Origin: Streptomyces sp. ALI-76-A
GTDB taxonomy: Bacteria > Actinomycetota > Actinomycetes > Streptomycetales > Streptomycetaceae
NCBI RefSeq assembly: GCF_030287445.1
Contig: NZ_JASVWB010000001.1
Location: 1-64,000, forward strand
DNA length: 64,000 nucleotides
Direction: 5' to 3'
The notes below the pieces were generated by a model. That model saw nothing but the letters and a program-made list of their open reading frames with translations, searched no databases and was not told the origin of the DNA. Below are positions 1 to 8,445 of this stretch, one piece after another (the first letter of the stretch is position 1; each line of letters starts with the position of its first letter). Made by a program: the position numbers and the translations under genes.

Positions 1-17
1 CTATACGTATATCTATT

Positions 18-305
18 CCCGCGGAGCGGGTACCATATCGCTGCGCGATATGCAAGCGAACACCCGCGCTGCGCGCGGGTGTTGCGCTCCCGCTCCGCGG
101 GAGCGCCTGCGGGACGCTGCGCGTCCCGCTCACCGGCCTTGCTGCGCAAGGCCGGTGATGCTCCGTCCGCTGCGCTCCCGGAGCTACGGGGCCTGCGGCC
201 CCGCGAGGCGGCCTCCGCTGCGCTCCAGCCACCCTGTGGCGCTGCGCGCCACCAAGGCCAGCCCCGCTGCGCGGGGCGGTCAACGGGCCTTCGGCCCGAG
301 CAGCA
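18..305. other. Left telomere of a linear replicon
   Basis: A run of perfect palindromes with 3-nt loops is seen: 18-30 (5-bp arms), 34-52 (8-bp arms, loop TGC), 59-83 (11-bp arms, loop TGC), 84-106 (10-bp arms, loop TCC), 111-127 (7-bp arms) and 131-157 (12-bp arms), with further ones to about 305. The order and the GCTGCGC-type loops match the archetypal Streptomyces telomere as I know it. Such ends fold back at the 3' overhang and are patched by terminal proteins. No tpg or tap gene is seen in the window. Bases 1-17 are AT-rich and lie outside the first palindrome; they may be an artefact or a real extension. Confidence 0.93.
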
Positions 306-375
306 GCAAAGAGGGGGCTGGTGGTGCAGTAGTCGAAGCAGCCCCCGGTGAGCGGCCCGGCTCTCACGGCGGTGT

Positions 376-789
376 TCAGGACTGCGGATCGCTGCCCTCG
401 CCAGAGAACGCCGCATACAAGGCTTCGGCATGCACCGCATCCCACTGGCTTATCCGCAGACGCTCCACCCCACCACCGTGCCGGCGCAGCTCGATCTCCT
501 GCCCCTTGTCGAACTCCACCCGCACCCGCGGATTCCTGCACACCGCCACGGCCTCGCCGCGCATCATCTCGAACCAGACACCCCGTATGGCGTACCGGAG
601 GTCATTGCCCCGGTGGCGTAGTACTCGTACCCGGCGGTCGGTCAACAGAAGCGAGGCACGCCGCGGGATCAGGCCCCACAGCGTGCGCCCGTACGTCACC
701 GCACAACCGGCCGTCATCCGCTCACCCTCAGGAACCCACCGGGACAAGCGCTCACGATCCACCGACCACTTCGCCGCTTCCACCGCCAT
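376..789 (-). CDS. Hypothetical protein (137 aa)
   Basis: This is a soluble, charged protein of 137 residues with no signal peptide or membrane span and no family I can name. The middle (LLLTDRRVRVL, then a GVWFEM stretch) resembles a small beta-rich PH-like fold, but that is only an impression from the hydrophobic pattern. It is the gene nearest the telomere and reads toward it. Its start overlaps the end of the upstream gene by 38 bases, so the two are probably co-transcribed. Confidence 0.6.
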   Translation of the reverse strand: MAVEAAKWSVDRERLSRWVPEGERMTAGCAVTYGRTLWGLIPRRASLLLTDRRVRVLRHRGNDLRYAIRGVWFEMMRGEAVAVCRNPRVRVEFDKGQEIELRRHGGGVERLRISQWDAVHAEALYAAFSGEGSDPQS

Positions 790-1042
790 CCCCCCTCGTC
801 TTCCCGTACAAGACTCGGCTGGCCTGCTTGCGCCGTGCAGCCCGGTTGGCGGCTATGAGGCAGATCCACATGAGGACCAGGCCGGCTGCCACCACGATGC
901 GCACCGCACTGTCACCATCGATCACCCGCCACACCAGCAGGCCGATACTCAGGCAGAGCATCGGCCAGTACAACCGCGGTCCCCACCGGTTACCTGGCCT
1001 CGTCCATGACGGTGGAACACGAGAATCCGGGCGTTGCTCCAT
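752..1042 (-). CDS. Small two-helix membrane protein (96 aa)
   Basis: The start at MEQRPDSR is chosen because the longer reading frame upstream has an implausible arginine-rich N-terminus. Two membrane spans are visible (about 26-41, LYWPMLCLSIGLLVW, and about 47-65, with IVVAAGLVLMWICLIAANRA), followed by a basic tail. It overlaps the next gene by 38 bases. Function unknown. Short membrane proteins of this kind are common near Streptomyces replicon ends. Confidence 0.55.
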   Translation of the reverse strand: MEQRPDSRVPPSWTRPGNRWGPRLYWPMLCLSIGLLVWRVIDGDSAVRIVVAAGLVLMWICLIAANRAARRKQASRVLYGKTRGDGGGSGEVVGGS

Positions 1043-1137
1043 ATGCGCCTCCCATCCCTGGTCGCCTTGCCCGCAACTCTGCCGCCAAAGCGGCCTACTC
1101 TCCCCCGGTGCAGGCCTGCGGGTCGTCTGGCTTCCGG

Positions 1138-1398
1138 TCAGATCTGCTGCACCAGCATCCATGTGGCGACCGCCAGGAAGAGCAGCCCCGTCACTCGCTG
1201 CATGGCGTATCCCTTACTGGTGGGCTCGGTCGCGTCCGGGTCCTTCACCCATCCCCGCTGCAGGTTCCTATTCATCTTCCACAGCAGTTGCGGACGTACG
1301 ACTTGAACCAGCCCCATGACCAGCAAGGCACACAAGATCGAGATGAAAACTGGACTGCCGCCGCCGGAGGCGGCCTGCATTACCGCATCACGATTCAT
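1138..1398 (-). CDS. Small membrane protein, DUF6199-like (86 aa)
   Basis: A hydrophobic span at about residues 16-34 is followed by VVRPQLLWKMNRNLQRGWVKDP, a block I associate with a short Streptomyces family (DUF6199) in which a transmembrane helix precedes a conserved W-K-N-R segment. A second span lies at the C-terminus (LLFLAVATWMLVQQI). The start at MNRDAVMQ excludes an arginine-rich extension. Family placement is from memory; function unknown. Confidence 0.55.
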   Translation of the reverse strand: MNRDAVMQAASGGGSPVFISILCALLVMGLVQVVRPQLLWKMNRNLQRGWVKDPDATEPTSKGYAMQRVTGLLFLAVATWMLVQQI

Positions 1399-1564
1399 GC
1401 ATCTCCGAATGCCCTGACACCGCCTCAGATAACGGACAACGCCCCCTCGGCGGACTCGCTGCGCTTCTCCGCCATCCCGCGGTCCTTCCGGCTGCGCCTC
1501 CAGAAGCATTGGCCCGCTGACGCGGACAGGGCCGGGCTACGAAGCGTGCCCGCGACCGTCGGGC

Positions 1565-1854
1565 TCAGGCATTCGCGTGGCGTCGGGCGAATGTCTGTCG
1601 CGGTGCAGCGTGATGCGCCAGCCTGTCTGCGCCGGCCTGGAGGCGTCGCAGCCACAGGGAGGCCGTGAGCAGCAGGCCGGTGAAGACCGCCGTGAGAAGC
1701 ACGGAGACCCACATCTGCCGGCTTGCGGGATGCGCCCATCCCGTCCAGATTGCCGCGGCCGCCCACAACAGACTCCTGCCGCATAGAAGGCGCGGACCTG
1801 GCGCAGCTGGCGCTCGGCCGGCAAGGACATGAGGTGATCAGTCTTGGGTGCCAT
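1565..1854 (-). pseudogene. Membrane protein gene with a single-base frameshift
   Basis: One frame reads from MAPKTDHLMSLPAERQL to AFYAAGV. The neighbouring frame then continues with LLWAAAAIWTGWAHP and a second hydrophobic stretch (VSVLLTAVFTGLLLTASLWL) to a stop. Adding one base near 1776 would join them into one two-span membrane protein of about 96 aa. Either the gene is broken or one base is missing from the assembly. Confidence 0.5.
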
Positions 1855-1915
1855 GCCGGCCCGTGTACCCCTGTGTGCGTTCCTCAGTGGATTGGGTTCG
1901 CCCAAGCCGTCTCGA

Positions 1916-2110
1916 TCACTTTTGTTCTTGCTGCTCGGTGCGGCCTTCGAAGTCACGTCGTACCGCTGCGCCTTGGTCCTCGATCAGCCCGGCATCGTCA
2001 GGCAGGTCCAGGACGGCGCCGCAGCGATTGCATAGTTTCCCGTCTTCCGCCGGCGTGCCGCAGGCCTTGCAGAACCGGTTTCCCTGGTCGTTTTCGGTCT
2101 TGTGTGTCAT
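1916..2110 (-). CDS. Small zinc-ribbon protein (64 aa)
   Basis: The start is taken at MTHKTEND. The protein carries CKACGTPAEDGKLCNRCG, two CxxC knuckles 9 residues apart, expected to bind one zinc ion. The rest is hydrophilic with a Q/E-rich tail. No enzymatic domain is present, so a nucleic-acid- or protein-binding adaptor role is possible. The region 2111-2403, upstream and between this gene and the divergent helicase, holds no other gene. Confidence 0.6.
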   Translation of the reverse strand: MTHKTENDQGNRFCKACGTPAEDGKLCNRCGAVLDLPDDAGLIEDQGAAVRRDFEGRTEQQEQK

Positions 2111-2403
2111 GGCTCTCCGGGTCAGGGTGGACAGTGATGGTTGTGGAGTACCCATGGCATCGGCGTTGACTCTCTCGGCGGTCTGCTTCATTTTTGACGT
2201 GAGATAGACTCTGGGTTTAGAAGACTCCCGGGTTCTGGGGTCTGTGTGCCGCTGCAAGGTGGTCTTCTGGGTCCGGGAGCGGAGGCGTGAACGGGGTGTC
2301 GGCGTGGTGGCGCCGTGGCCCATCGCATGGCGGCTTCATGCTCGTTGCTCGCCTGTGGCAGATGGAATTTTTCGTCCGGCCTTGCAGAAAAGGGTAGATC
2401 GGA

Positions 2404-3466
2404 ATGGCTGTGAAGGAACTCCGTCCTCACCAGCGAGAAGCCGTGGAAGCGGTTCTCCGGGCACTCGAATTGCCTGCAAGATCCACTGTGCCGGAGCGGG
2501 GGCTGCGGACTCAGGTGATCATGGCGACCGGAACCGGGAAGACCCTCGTCGCCACCCGCAGCGCGGAGGAGCTCCGTGCGGGCCGGGTGCTGGTCCTCGT
2601 TCCTTCGCTGGACCTGCTCGCCCAGACCGAGGCCGCGTGGCGCGAGGGAGGCCGTACAGGCCCGATGATCGGCGTCTCGTCCCTGCGCGGTCAGGAGGTG
2701 TCCTTCCCCAACACCACAGACGCGGACGAGCTGGTGGAGTGGACTCGCCACCTGGACAAGGTCACCGTGTTCGCCACGTACGCCTCGCTCGGGCTCGGCA
2801 CGCTGGAACGCGCGCACGCCGCCGGCCTTCCGGGGTGGTCGCTGATCGTCGTGGACGAGGCGCACAGGGTTTCGGGCAGGATCGGCCGGCCGTGGGCGGT
2901 CGTCCACGACAACACGCGCATCCCCGCCCTGCGCCGCCTCTACATGACCGCCACTCCCCGGCTGTGGCAGCTGGATGAGGACTCCGAGCAGGGCGCGCCG
3001 GGTGAACTGGTGGCGTCGATGGATGACGACCCCAGCTCACCGTTCGGCAGCAGGGCGTTCACGTTGACGCTCTCGGCGGCCATCGACAGGGGAATCTGTG
3101 CTCCCTACCAGGTGGTGTGCCTGGACATCACCGACACCCAGCTCCAAGCCGCACAACTCCTGGGCGAGGACGCCCGCTCCGAGCAGGTACGCGGGGCGCG
3201 GCTCGCCGCCCTCCAGACCGCCCTGGTGAAAGCCTCTGCGGAAGAGGGCTTCCGGCGCACCCTCGTCTTCCACCACATGGTGAAGGAGGCCGAAGCGTTC
3301 GCGGCCGGCCTCCCCCACGTCGCCAAGCGACTGCACGACGCCGACCCGGAGCTGTACCCGAAGACGATCTGGGGCAACTGGCTGTGCGGCGACCACAAGC
3401 CCCTCCACCGGCGCCGCGTCCTCGACGAGTTCTCCAAGGGAATCGCTGCTGACGGCACCGTCGTGG
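2404..3466 (+). pseudogene. Telomere-linked SF2 helicase, N-terminal half (ttrA-like)
   Basis: The first ~354 residues form a superfamily 2 helicase core: Walker A MATGTGKT, DEAH box VVDEAH, motif III TATP and the start of the second RecA-like domain (RRTLVFHH). The reading frame runs into the 181-bp inverted-repeat element at 3467, which removes motifs V-VI and the usual C-terminal helicase-associated repeats. Helicase-like genes within a few kb of the end, reading inward, are typical of Streptomyces linear replicons (ttrA family). An RBS-like AGGG stretch lies upstream of the ATG. The product is probably non-functional. Confidence 0.85.
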
Positions 3467-3647
3467 TGCGATCCATCGGTTTCGTGTCAGTGCACCACCT
3501 GCACAGATACCGGCCCGTGACAGTGGTTCCGCGGCGGTCTCTCACACCCATGGCAGTGACTCCCCGCCTGAAAACAGGCACCGATCAGCATCAACACGAC
3601 GGAGCCCACTGTCTCTCACACCAGTGTCACCAAACCGAGAGATCGCA
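3467..3647. repeat. 181-bp inverted-repeat element, copy A
   Basis: It begins TGCGATCCATCGGTTTCGTG and ends in the near-reverse complement (ending GAGAGATCGCA), so it has terminal inverted repeats of about 25 bp. It is almost identical to copy B at 4282-4462. The termini match the right end of the adjacent TniA/TnsB-type transposon (6618), so it is probably a non-autonomous derivative (MITE) mobilised by that transposase. It truncates the helicase gene. I see no clean 5-bp target duplication. Confidence 0.85.
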
Positions 3648-3722
3648 TCCTGAAGGCCGCCCTACGACAAGCGCGATAATGCAGATGCAGCGGATTTCAT
3701 GATCCCAGCCACAGGCGGAGCG

Positions 3723-4121
3723 TCAACGACCTCTACGCAAGGCAATGGAATTCTGGATAACTGCTAGCACGAGGGCGGATGCGCCAATCGCCACCAGGAT
3801 GGCGGCATCGTTCCAGTCGGGATGACTGCGCCCCTTGAGGGTGACGTATGCAATGGGCACGATGATGAGCGCCCAGCAGGCGGCAAGAGTAATTGCCCAG
3901 AAGCGAGCCTGCTTCGCGGTCATCGTTGCAGATTCATCGCGACGCGCTCTCAAATTCCTGTAAAGAAGAGTGAGAGAGCAGAGGATCACAACCCATATCA
4001 CTGCGTGCACAATGAGCGGATATTCCCAGAATATCGATGCACCTACGAGACCTATAGCTAAGGCTAAGGTTGCACTCGCCCACCACACTTGCGAGTCCTT
4101 TTTGCCGACAGTCTTGGACAA
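3723..4121 (-). CDS. Membrane protein between the two 181-bp repeats
   Basis: About 132 residues with four hydrophobic helices (beginning WWASATLALAIGLVGASIFW, then a WVVILCSLTLLY span, an ITLAACWALIIVPIAYVTL span and an AAILVAIGASALVLAVI span). The start is placed at the TTG at 4121 because GGAG lies at the right distance upstream; a TTG at 4133 is the alternative. The segment is lower in GC than its neighbours, suggesting recent transfer. It is cargo flanked by the direct 181-bp repeats. No family recognised. Confidence 0.6.
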   Translation of the reverse strand: MSKTVGKKDSQVWWASATLALAIGLVGASIFWEYPLIVHAVIWVVILCSLTLLYRNLRARRDESATMTAKQARFWAITLAACWALIIVPIAYVTLKGRSHPDWNDAAILVAIGASALVLAVIQNSIALRRGR

Positions 4122-4144
4122 TGAACTCTCCAACGTATGCAGGG

Positions 4145-4185
4145 AGGGTGTGAGTGTCCCCCTAGTGGCGGGACGCTCACACCCT
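4145..4185. promoter_or_regulatory. 15-bp inverted repeat upstream of the membrane gene
   Basis: AGGGTGTGAGTGTCC (4145-4159) is followed after 11 bases by GGACGCTCACACCCT (4171-4185), complementary except for one G-T position. It lies just upstream of the minus-strand membrane gene. It could be an operator, a transcript hairpin or the end of a small mobile element. Confidence 0.5.
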
Positions 4186-4281
4186 GACTATTTCCCTATA
4201 GGGCCCTTCCCACGCTCTTTAGGATCGAACCTGCCGCGCCTCCCCCCACTGCACCGAAGGCGCCGCCTACGGCGCACTGAG

Positions 4282-4462
4282 TGCGATCCATCGGTTTCGT
4301 GTCAGTGCACCACCTGCACAGATACCGGCCCGTGACAGTGGTTCCGCGGCGGTCTCTCACACCCATGGCAGTGACTCCCCGCCTGAAAACAGGCACCGAT
4401 CAGCATCAACACGACGGAGCCCACTGTCTCTCACACCACTGTCACCAAACCGAGAGATCGCA
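4282..4462. repeat. 181-bp inverted-repeat element, copy B
   Basis: A direct repeat of copy A at 3467-3647, differing at very few positions over the whole length. It abuts the broken end of the tnsC-like gene at 4463. It therefore either inserted into that gene or marks a deletion that removed the left part of the transposon. Confidence 0.85.
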
Positions 4463-4696
4463 GCGGGCGGTGGGCCGGGCCCGGAAGGTGATCTTGCGGA
4501 CGTCCTCGCCGGGTTCGAGTGCGCGCAGGCAGGTGTTGACGGCGAGGGTCTTGCCGAAGCCGGCGCCGCCGTGGATGCACATCATGGCGCGGGCGGCGAC
4601 GGTGTCGGTGATGTTCTCCCGGGCGGTGAGCAGGGCGCGGGTGGTGACCACGGACGCGTCGGGCAGGTCGACGTACTGGTAGGTGGCCGCGGTCAC
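4463..4696 (-). pseudogene. TnsC/TniB-like AAA ATPase fragment
   Basis: The GTG start overlaps the stop of the upstream transposase (GTGA). The fragment contains the Walker A motif HGGAGFGKTLAVNT and ends at the 181-bp repeat after about 78 residues, losing Walker B and the rest of the AAA domain. In intact transposons this ATPase activates the TnsB/TniA transposase and selects targets. The start and coupling are clear; loss of function is inferred from the truncation. Confidence 0.75.
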
Positions 4697-6426
4697 GAGG
4701 CGTCTCCGTCTTCGTCGGTGGTGGGAGGTGCGGCCCGCCCGTCGCGGCCGTCCGGGGCGCAAGCGCCATCACGGCCGGACGGGTGCCGGACGGGCGGGCC
4801 TGCCGTGGTCAGCGCGGCCAGGGAAGCAGGGGTGCGCCAGTCGGCCGGGGGCGCGGCGGGTGGGATGACGTCCGGCAGCGCAAGCTGCGACAGGCTGGTG
4901 CCGGCACTCCGGGCGAGCTCGGAGTGGGCCTGCGCACCGGTCAGTGCGCCGAGCCGCCGAGGGGGCTCGGCCTGGGTGGCGGCGGCGTAGCGCTCCCGCT
5001 GGGAAGCTTCGAGATCCTTTTTCAGACGGCGGGCACGGGCGGACCGCGCTCTTCGTACGGCGCGGAGCTGTTCTTCGGTGGCCTGGTCGGCCAGATCCGC
5101 AGGACCCAGGTAGCGGCCAGTGGCCGCGTGGTAGACCTCGATGCGGTGGTCGTGGTGGGGCATGAAGCGGATGCGGGCCTGGATCCCGGCCTGCCCGGTC
5201 ATCCACGGACCCACGTAGTCGCGTTTCTTGAAGCGGATGCCGCGGGTGGTCAGCGTGCGGGTGCCGGCGTCTTCCAGGGTGAACGTCCACAGATCCGCGG
5301 CCGGCACGTCCCGCAGCGGGGTGGGATCTTCCTGCCACGCCTCAAGCGGAGTCCGGCCCTGCAACGGCGCGGGACGGTGCTCGGTGTTCCACCACAGCGT
5401 CCAATCCAGCAGCCGGGCGGTGAAGTCCTCAAAACTGAGCAGCACCTCGTCCTTGGGACGGGAAGCCCGTTTGCCGGGGCGCGGCTGGCGGGCGTAGCCG
5501 GGCAGCGCGGCCAGGAACATGCTCTCCACCGCCCGGTTCAGGCCCTCCACGGTGCCCTTGAGGTGGGGGGTGTAGGCGGGCAGGTCCTCCACCGTCACGT
5601 CCAGGAGATCAAACGCAGCGGTCACCGTCCTGGACAGGAAGTCCTTGCCACGGTCCACACGCACCTTCTCCGGCAGGCCGCCGAACGGGCCGTAGGGGTC
5701 CTCGCGCAGCACCGCGGAGCGCAGCGCGGCCAGCACCGACTCCCGCGACGGATGCACCGGCGTGACCGCGACGCCGGTGATCGCGTTGGTGGCGCAGTCG
5801 GTGAACCAGGTGATCCACGGCCTGCGTGCCCTGCCGTCGACGTCGACCAGCACCGGCGCCTGCATGTGGTCGGTCTCCCACACCTTGTTACGCCAGCCCC
5901 GCGGCCGGGCCAGGAACACATCATGCTTGCGGGCCGCCCGCTCGCCACCCGCAAGCCCGGCCCGCTCCCCCGGCGTCAGATCACGGCGGATCGCCCGGTG
6001 CAGCGTCGGAATCGACGGAGGCGGATCCCCCTCGCCCCTGGCCGCGCGAGCAGTCAGCTCACGATGAACCGCCGCGACGTTCCCCTTCCACAGCCCCAGC
6101 AGAGCCCGGACCTCATCAGTAACCGTGAACCGCCCGGGATACGCAGCCCGCTCCCCCGGCGCCCGAGCCGCGGCCTCGTCCCGCTCCGCGGCCGCCAGCC
6201 ACCGCCACACCGCACGCTCCCGCACCCCGAGCACGTCCGCCGCCGACCTCACCCGCCCTGTGGTGAGTTTCCCCTCCCGGCGCAGGGCCAGCAGGCGGCG
6301 CACCGCCGGTCCCCGCAGCGCCCGAACCGACACAGCCGGCAAAGCCCCACTCGCGTCAATACCTACCCCTTCCGGGGCCGGGTCCTGCTCTCCCTGATCC
6401 ACACCCCTGAGCACACCAACACCCAT
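4693..6426 (-). CDS. TniA/TnsB-like Mu-type transposase (577 aa)
   Basis: An N-terminal helix-turn-helix (AADVLGVRERAVWRWL, about 62-77) is followed by an rve-type integrase core. The likely catalytic triad is D186 (WETDHMQ), D258 (RVDRGKD) and E294 (GTVEGLN), with the 35-residue D-E spacing typical of DDE enzymes. A Mu-transposase C-terminal beta-barrel region (RGIRFKKRDYVGPWM) and a basic tail follow. It would cut and join transposon ends ending TGCGAT. The gene looks full length (Tn5053 TniA is similar in size) and is coupled to the broken tnsC downstream. Confidence 0.88.
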   Translation of the reverse strand: MGVGVLRGVDQGEQDPAPEGVGIDASGALPAVSVRALRGPAVRRLLALRREGKLTTGRVRSAADVLGVRERAVWRWLAAAERDEAAARAPGERAAYPGRFTVTDEVRALLGLWKGNVAAVHRELTARAARGEGDPPPSIPTLHRAIRRDLTPGERAGLAGGERAARKHDVFLARPRGWRNKVWETDHMQAPVLVDVDGRARRPWITWFTDCATNAITGVAVTPVHPSRESVLAALRSAVLREDPYGPFGGLPEKVRVDRGKDFLSRTVTAAFDLLDVTVEDLPAYTPHLKGTVEGLNRAVESMFLAALPGYARQPRPGKRASRPKDEVLLSFEDFTARLLDWTLWWNTEHRPAPLQGRTPLEAWQEDPTPLRDVPAADLWTFTLEDAGTRTLTTRGIRFKKRDYVGPWMTGQAGIQARIRFMPHHDHRIEVYHAATGRYLGPADLADQATEEQLRAVRRARSARARRLKKDLEASQRERYAAATQAEPPRRLGALTGAQAHSELARSAGTSLSQLALPDVIPPAAPPADWRTPASLAALTTAGPPVRHPSGRDGACAPDGRDGRAAPPTTDEDGDAS

Positions 6427-6618
6427 CGGCCAGCGGATCAGAACTCACGAAACTGAGACAGCGTCACCCCTCATGCAATAACGCCCTGGAACAGCGACAC
6501 CCCACGGAAATCTCGCGTCCAGAACAGTGGCCCCAACCCCCTTCAACCACCACTGACCAGCAGCAACACACCCAGGCCCGCTGTCACTCACCCACTGTCC
6601 CAAAACCGAGAAATCGCA

Positions 6619-8070
6619 CTATGCGGTTCCGCCATTGTTCCAGGGACGCCACCGCCTGCGGCCGACCGCCGGGGTCTCGCGCCCTCCGGCAGGGGGCCCG
6701 TCCTGTTCTCCTCCTGGGCGGGCCCGGCCGAGCACAGCGGCCTGCACGGCCGGCCAGTCCTGCGTGCGCCACCAGCGGAACAGGTCGCTGGAGGCGATCA
6801 CGGGAAACGGGAGCGCGTCGACGACCCTGCGCTGATACACCTCGGCAGGGCGCTCGGCGGGGTCGAGGCGACGCTGGTGGTTGACGATCAAGGCAGCGCA
6901 GGTGACAGGCTGACCGGGCCGTAGCTGCGGCCATTTCTCCAGATGGCGTTGAAGCTGCGAGATCAGTTTCTCCCCCGCTGCCCCCGCGGCGGCCTTCACC
7001 TCGACCAGGCAGGTGGACCCATTCAGCACGGCGAGCAGGTCCGCCGACAGGGTGCCGCCCAATTCCTCGTCCAGATCGGTGACGGCAAAGCCGGCGGCAC
7101 GCAGCACCATGGCCACCGCGTCTTCCAGCTCGCTGCCGCTGCCGTACAGCAGACCGGACCGCACGGGTTCAGCCTCCTGCCGTGCCCGCTCCAGTTCGCC
7201 TTCCAGACGGGCCTTGTCCTCCAGGTAGCGGCGCTCCAACCCCTCAAGGGCGCTGCGTGCTTGCGTCTCCGCGGGGGTTTCCAGGGCGGGGTCGGCATGG
7301 TGGTGTGAGCGGACCCGGCGCAGTGCGGCCGGTACGTGCTCGGGAAGGGCGCGCTGGACGAGCCAGTCGACCACCTGGTTCCAGTCGACGCCGTCAGGGA
7401 TCACGTACCAGATCTGCTGGCCGTCGCCGGACGTCCAGCGTGCGACGACGGGCTCGCCCAGGCTATCGACGAGGATCGGCACCAGCTCGCCCTCGGGCTT
7501 GTGAACCGTCGTTCCGCGCGAGCCCTCCAAGGCGCTCGCCTGCAAGGTCATCGCCCACCAGGGGGCATCGGCAGGGCGGTTGAGCAGTCTCAGTCCGAGG
7601 TCGCGGTCGGCCGCGTCCAGACCGGGAACCAGGGAGACCTCCGCCCCCGCGAGCAGCCGCTTGCCGACGATCGCGCCGGTGAAGTGGCGGAAGTCCACGC
7701 GGCCGCCGGGCCGGCCGAAGACCGACCACACGCGGTCATCGTCATCGTCCGCCGTGCCCATCGTCGCGATGATCAGTGCGGGCTCGCCGCGCGAGGCGGC
7801 CCCGGACAGGAACCGCTCGAACTCGTCCGCGCCCCGGCTGGCGAAGTGGCTCGGGTTGATGGCCACGGCACAGGTGCTGGTGTCCATACCGAGCCAGCGC
7901 GGCGCAGCTCCCAACTCATGCCAGGAGATGTCCGCGTACTTGGACGAAGCCGCGAAGAGCTTGCGCGCGTGGTCGGCGGCCTGCGGATCGAGCTCTTCCA
8001 TCTGGGCGGGGTCGTGGACAGCGATGTGTACGGGGACGAGTCCGTTGGGACCCGAGGTGTGCGCGGCCAT
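6619..8070 (-). CDS. PD-(D/E)xK nuclease-like protein (483 aa)
   Basis: A large N-terminal domain of unknown type is followed by a coiled coil (LEGLERRYLEDKARLEGELE, about 277-296) and a C-terminal domain with SELEDAV, LSADLLAVL and LVEVKAA. That is the E...D...ExK pattern of restriction-endonuclease-like folds. It may cut or bind DNA, perhaps as a defence nuclease. The stop codon lies directly against the transposon end at 6618, so the original C-terminus could be longer. It is divergent from the CoiA-like gene. Fold assignment is by motif only. Confidence 0.65.
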   Translation of the reverse strand: MAAHTSGPNGLVPVHIAVHDPAQMEELDPQAADHARKLFAASSKYADISWHELGAAPRWLGMDTSTCAVAINPSHFASRGADEFERFLSGAASRGEPALIIATMGTADDDDDRVWSVFGRPGGRVDFRHFTGAIVGKRLLAGAEVSLVPGLDAADRDLGLRLLNRPADAPWWAMTLQASALEGSRGTTVHKPEGELVPILVDSLGEPVVARWTSGDGQQIWYVIPDGVDWNQVVDWLVQRALPEHVPAALRRVRSHHHADPALETPAETQARSALEGLERRYLEDKARLEGELERARQEAEPVRSGLLYGSGSELEDAVAMVLRAAGFAVTDLDEELGGTLSADLLAVLNGSTCLVEVKAAAGAAGEKLISQLQRHLEKWPQLRPGQPVTCAALIVNHQRRLDPAERPAEVYQRRVVDALPFPVIASSDLFRWWRTQDWPAVQAAVLGRARPGGEQDGPPAGGRETPAVGRRRWRPWNNGGTA

Positions 8071-8445
8071 GGCCGAACCGTAGCGGGCCGGTGTGACACC
8101 GCTGCCAGGAGGACACAGCCCTGCTCTGGGGGTACGAGACCGGGCCAGGTATCTGGACCGCTGGGCTTCCCCACCCGTTCGGCTGCCTCACTCTCGACGG
8201 CCGCACCCACGTCCTATGTCCCTGACACTGGACACCCCCGCCGGGCCGAGTCGGCTCATGGGAGAGACTGAACTGCCCGGCGGCGTGCCCTGTGTCCGGC
8301 CGATGCTGCCGCCGCTTGGCAGTCAGGGGCCGGCCGGACCGGCTCATCTGCGCACGACCGGCAGGAGCCGCACGTTGTCATCCGGTGCATCGCCGTCCCG
8401 GCACGAGGGGATGCTGTCCTTCTCGGGCCACACGGGAGGGGGCTG
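8071..8445. promoter_or_regulatory. Divergent intergenic region with a 13-bp palindrome
   Basis: This gap separates two divergent nuclease-like genes and must hold both promoters. CGGTGTgACACCG at 8089-8101 is a perfect palindrome 19 bases upstream of the minus-strand start codon, a plausible operator. No other gene is seen in the gap. Confidence 0.4.

Larger units (their letters stand above)
4282..6618. mobile_element. Tn5053/Tn7-like transposon remnant
   Basis: The right end at 6618 reads TGCGATTTCTCGGTTTTGGG on the minus strand and matches the termini of the 181-bp repeats. The inside holds a TniA/TnsB-type DDE transposase and a truncated TnsC/TniB-type ATPase. The left end is supplied by copy B of the short repeat. 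The targeting subunit (TniQ/TnsD) and most of tnsC are missing, so the unit is unlikely to move by itself. A terminal TGCGAT differs from classical Tn7, so this is a divergent actinobacterial relative. Confidence 0.7.

Noticed and set aside
4783..6456. Long open frame on the plus strand opposite the TniA-like transposase
   Set aside because: Compositional shadow of the minus-strand gene: proline/arginine-rich, no domain, whereas the minus frame has a full DDE core.
3467..6618. Target-site duplication for the Tn7-like unit
   Set aside because: Flanking bases at 3467, 3648, 4282 and 6618 do not give matching 5-bp repeats, so insertion history cannot be fixed from them.
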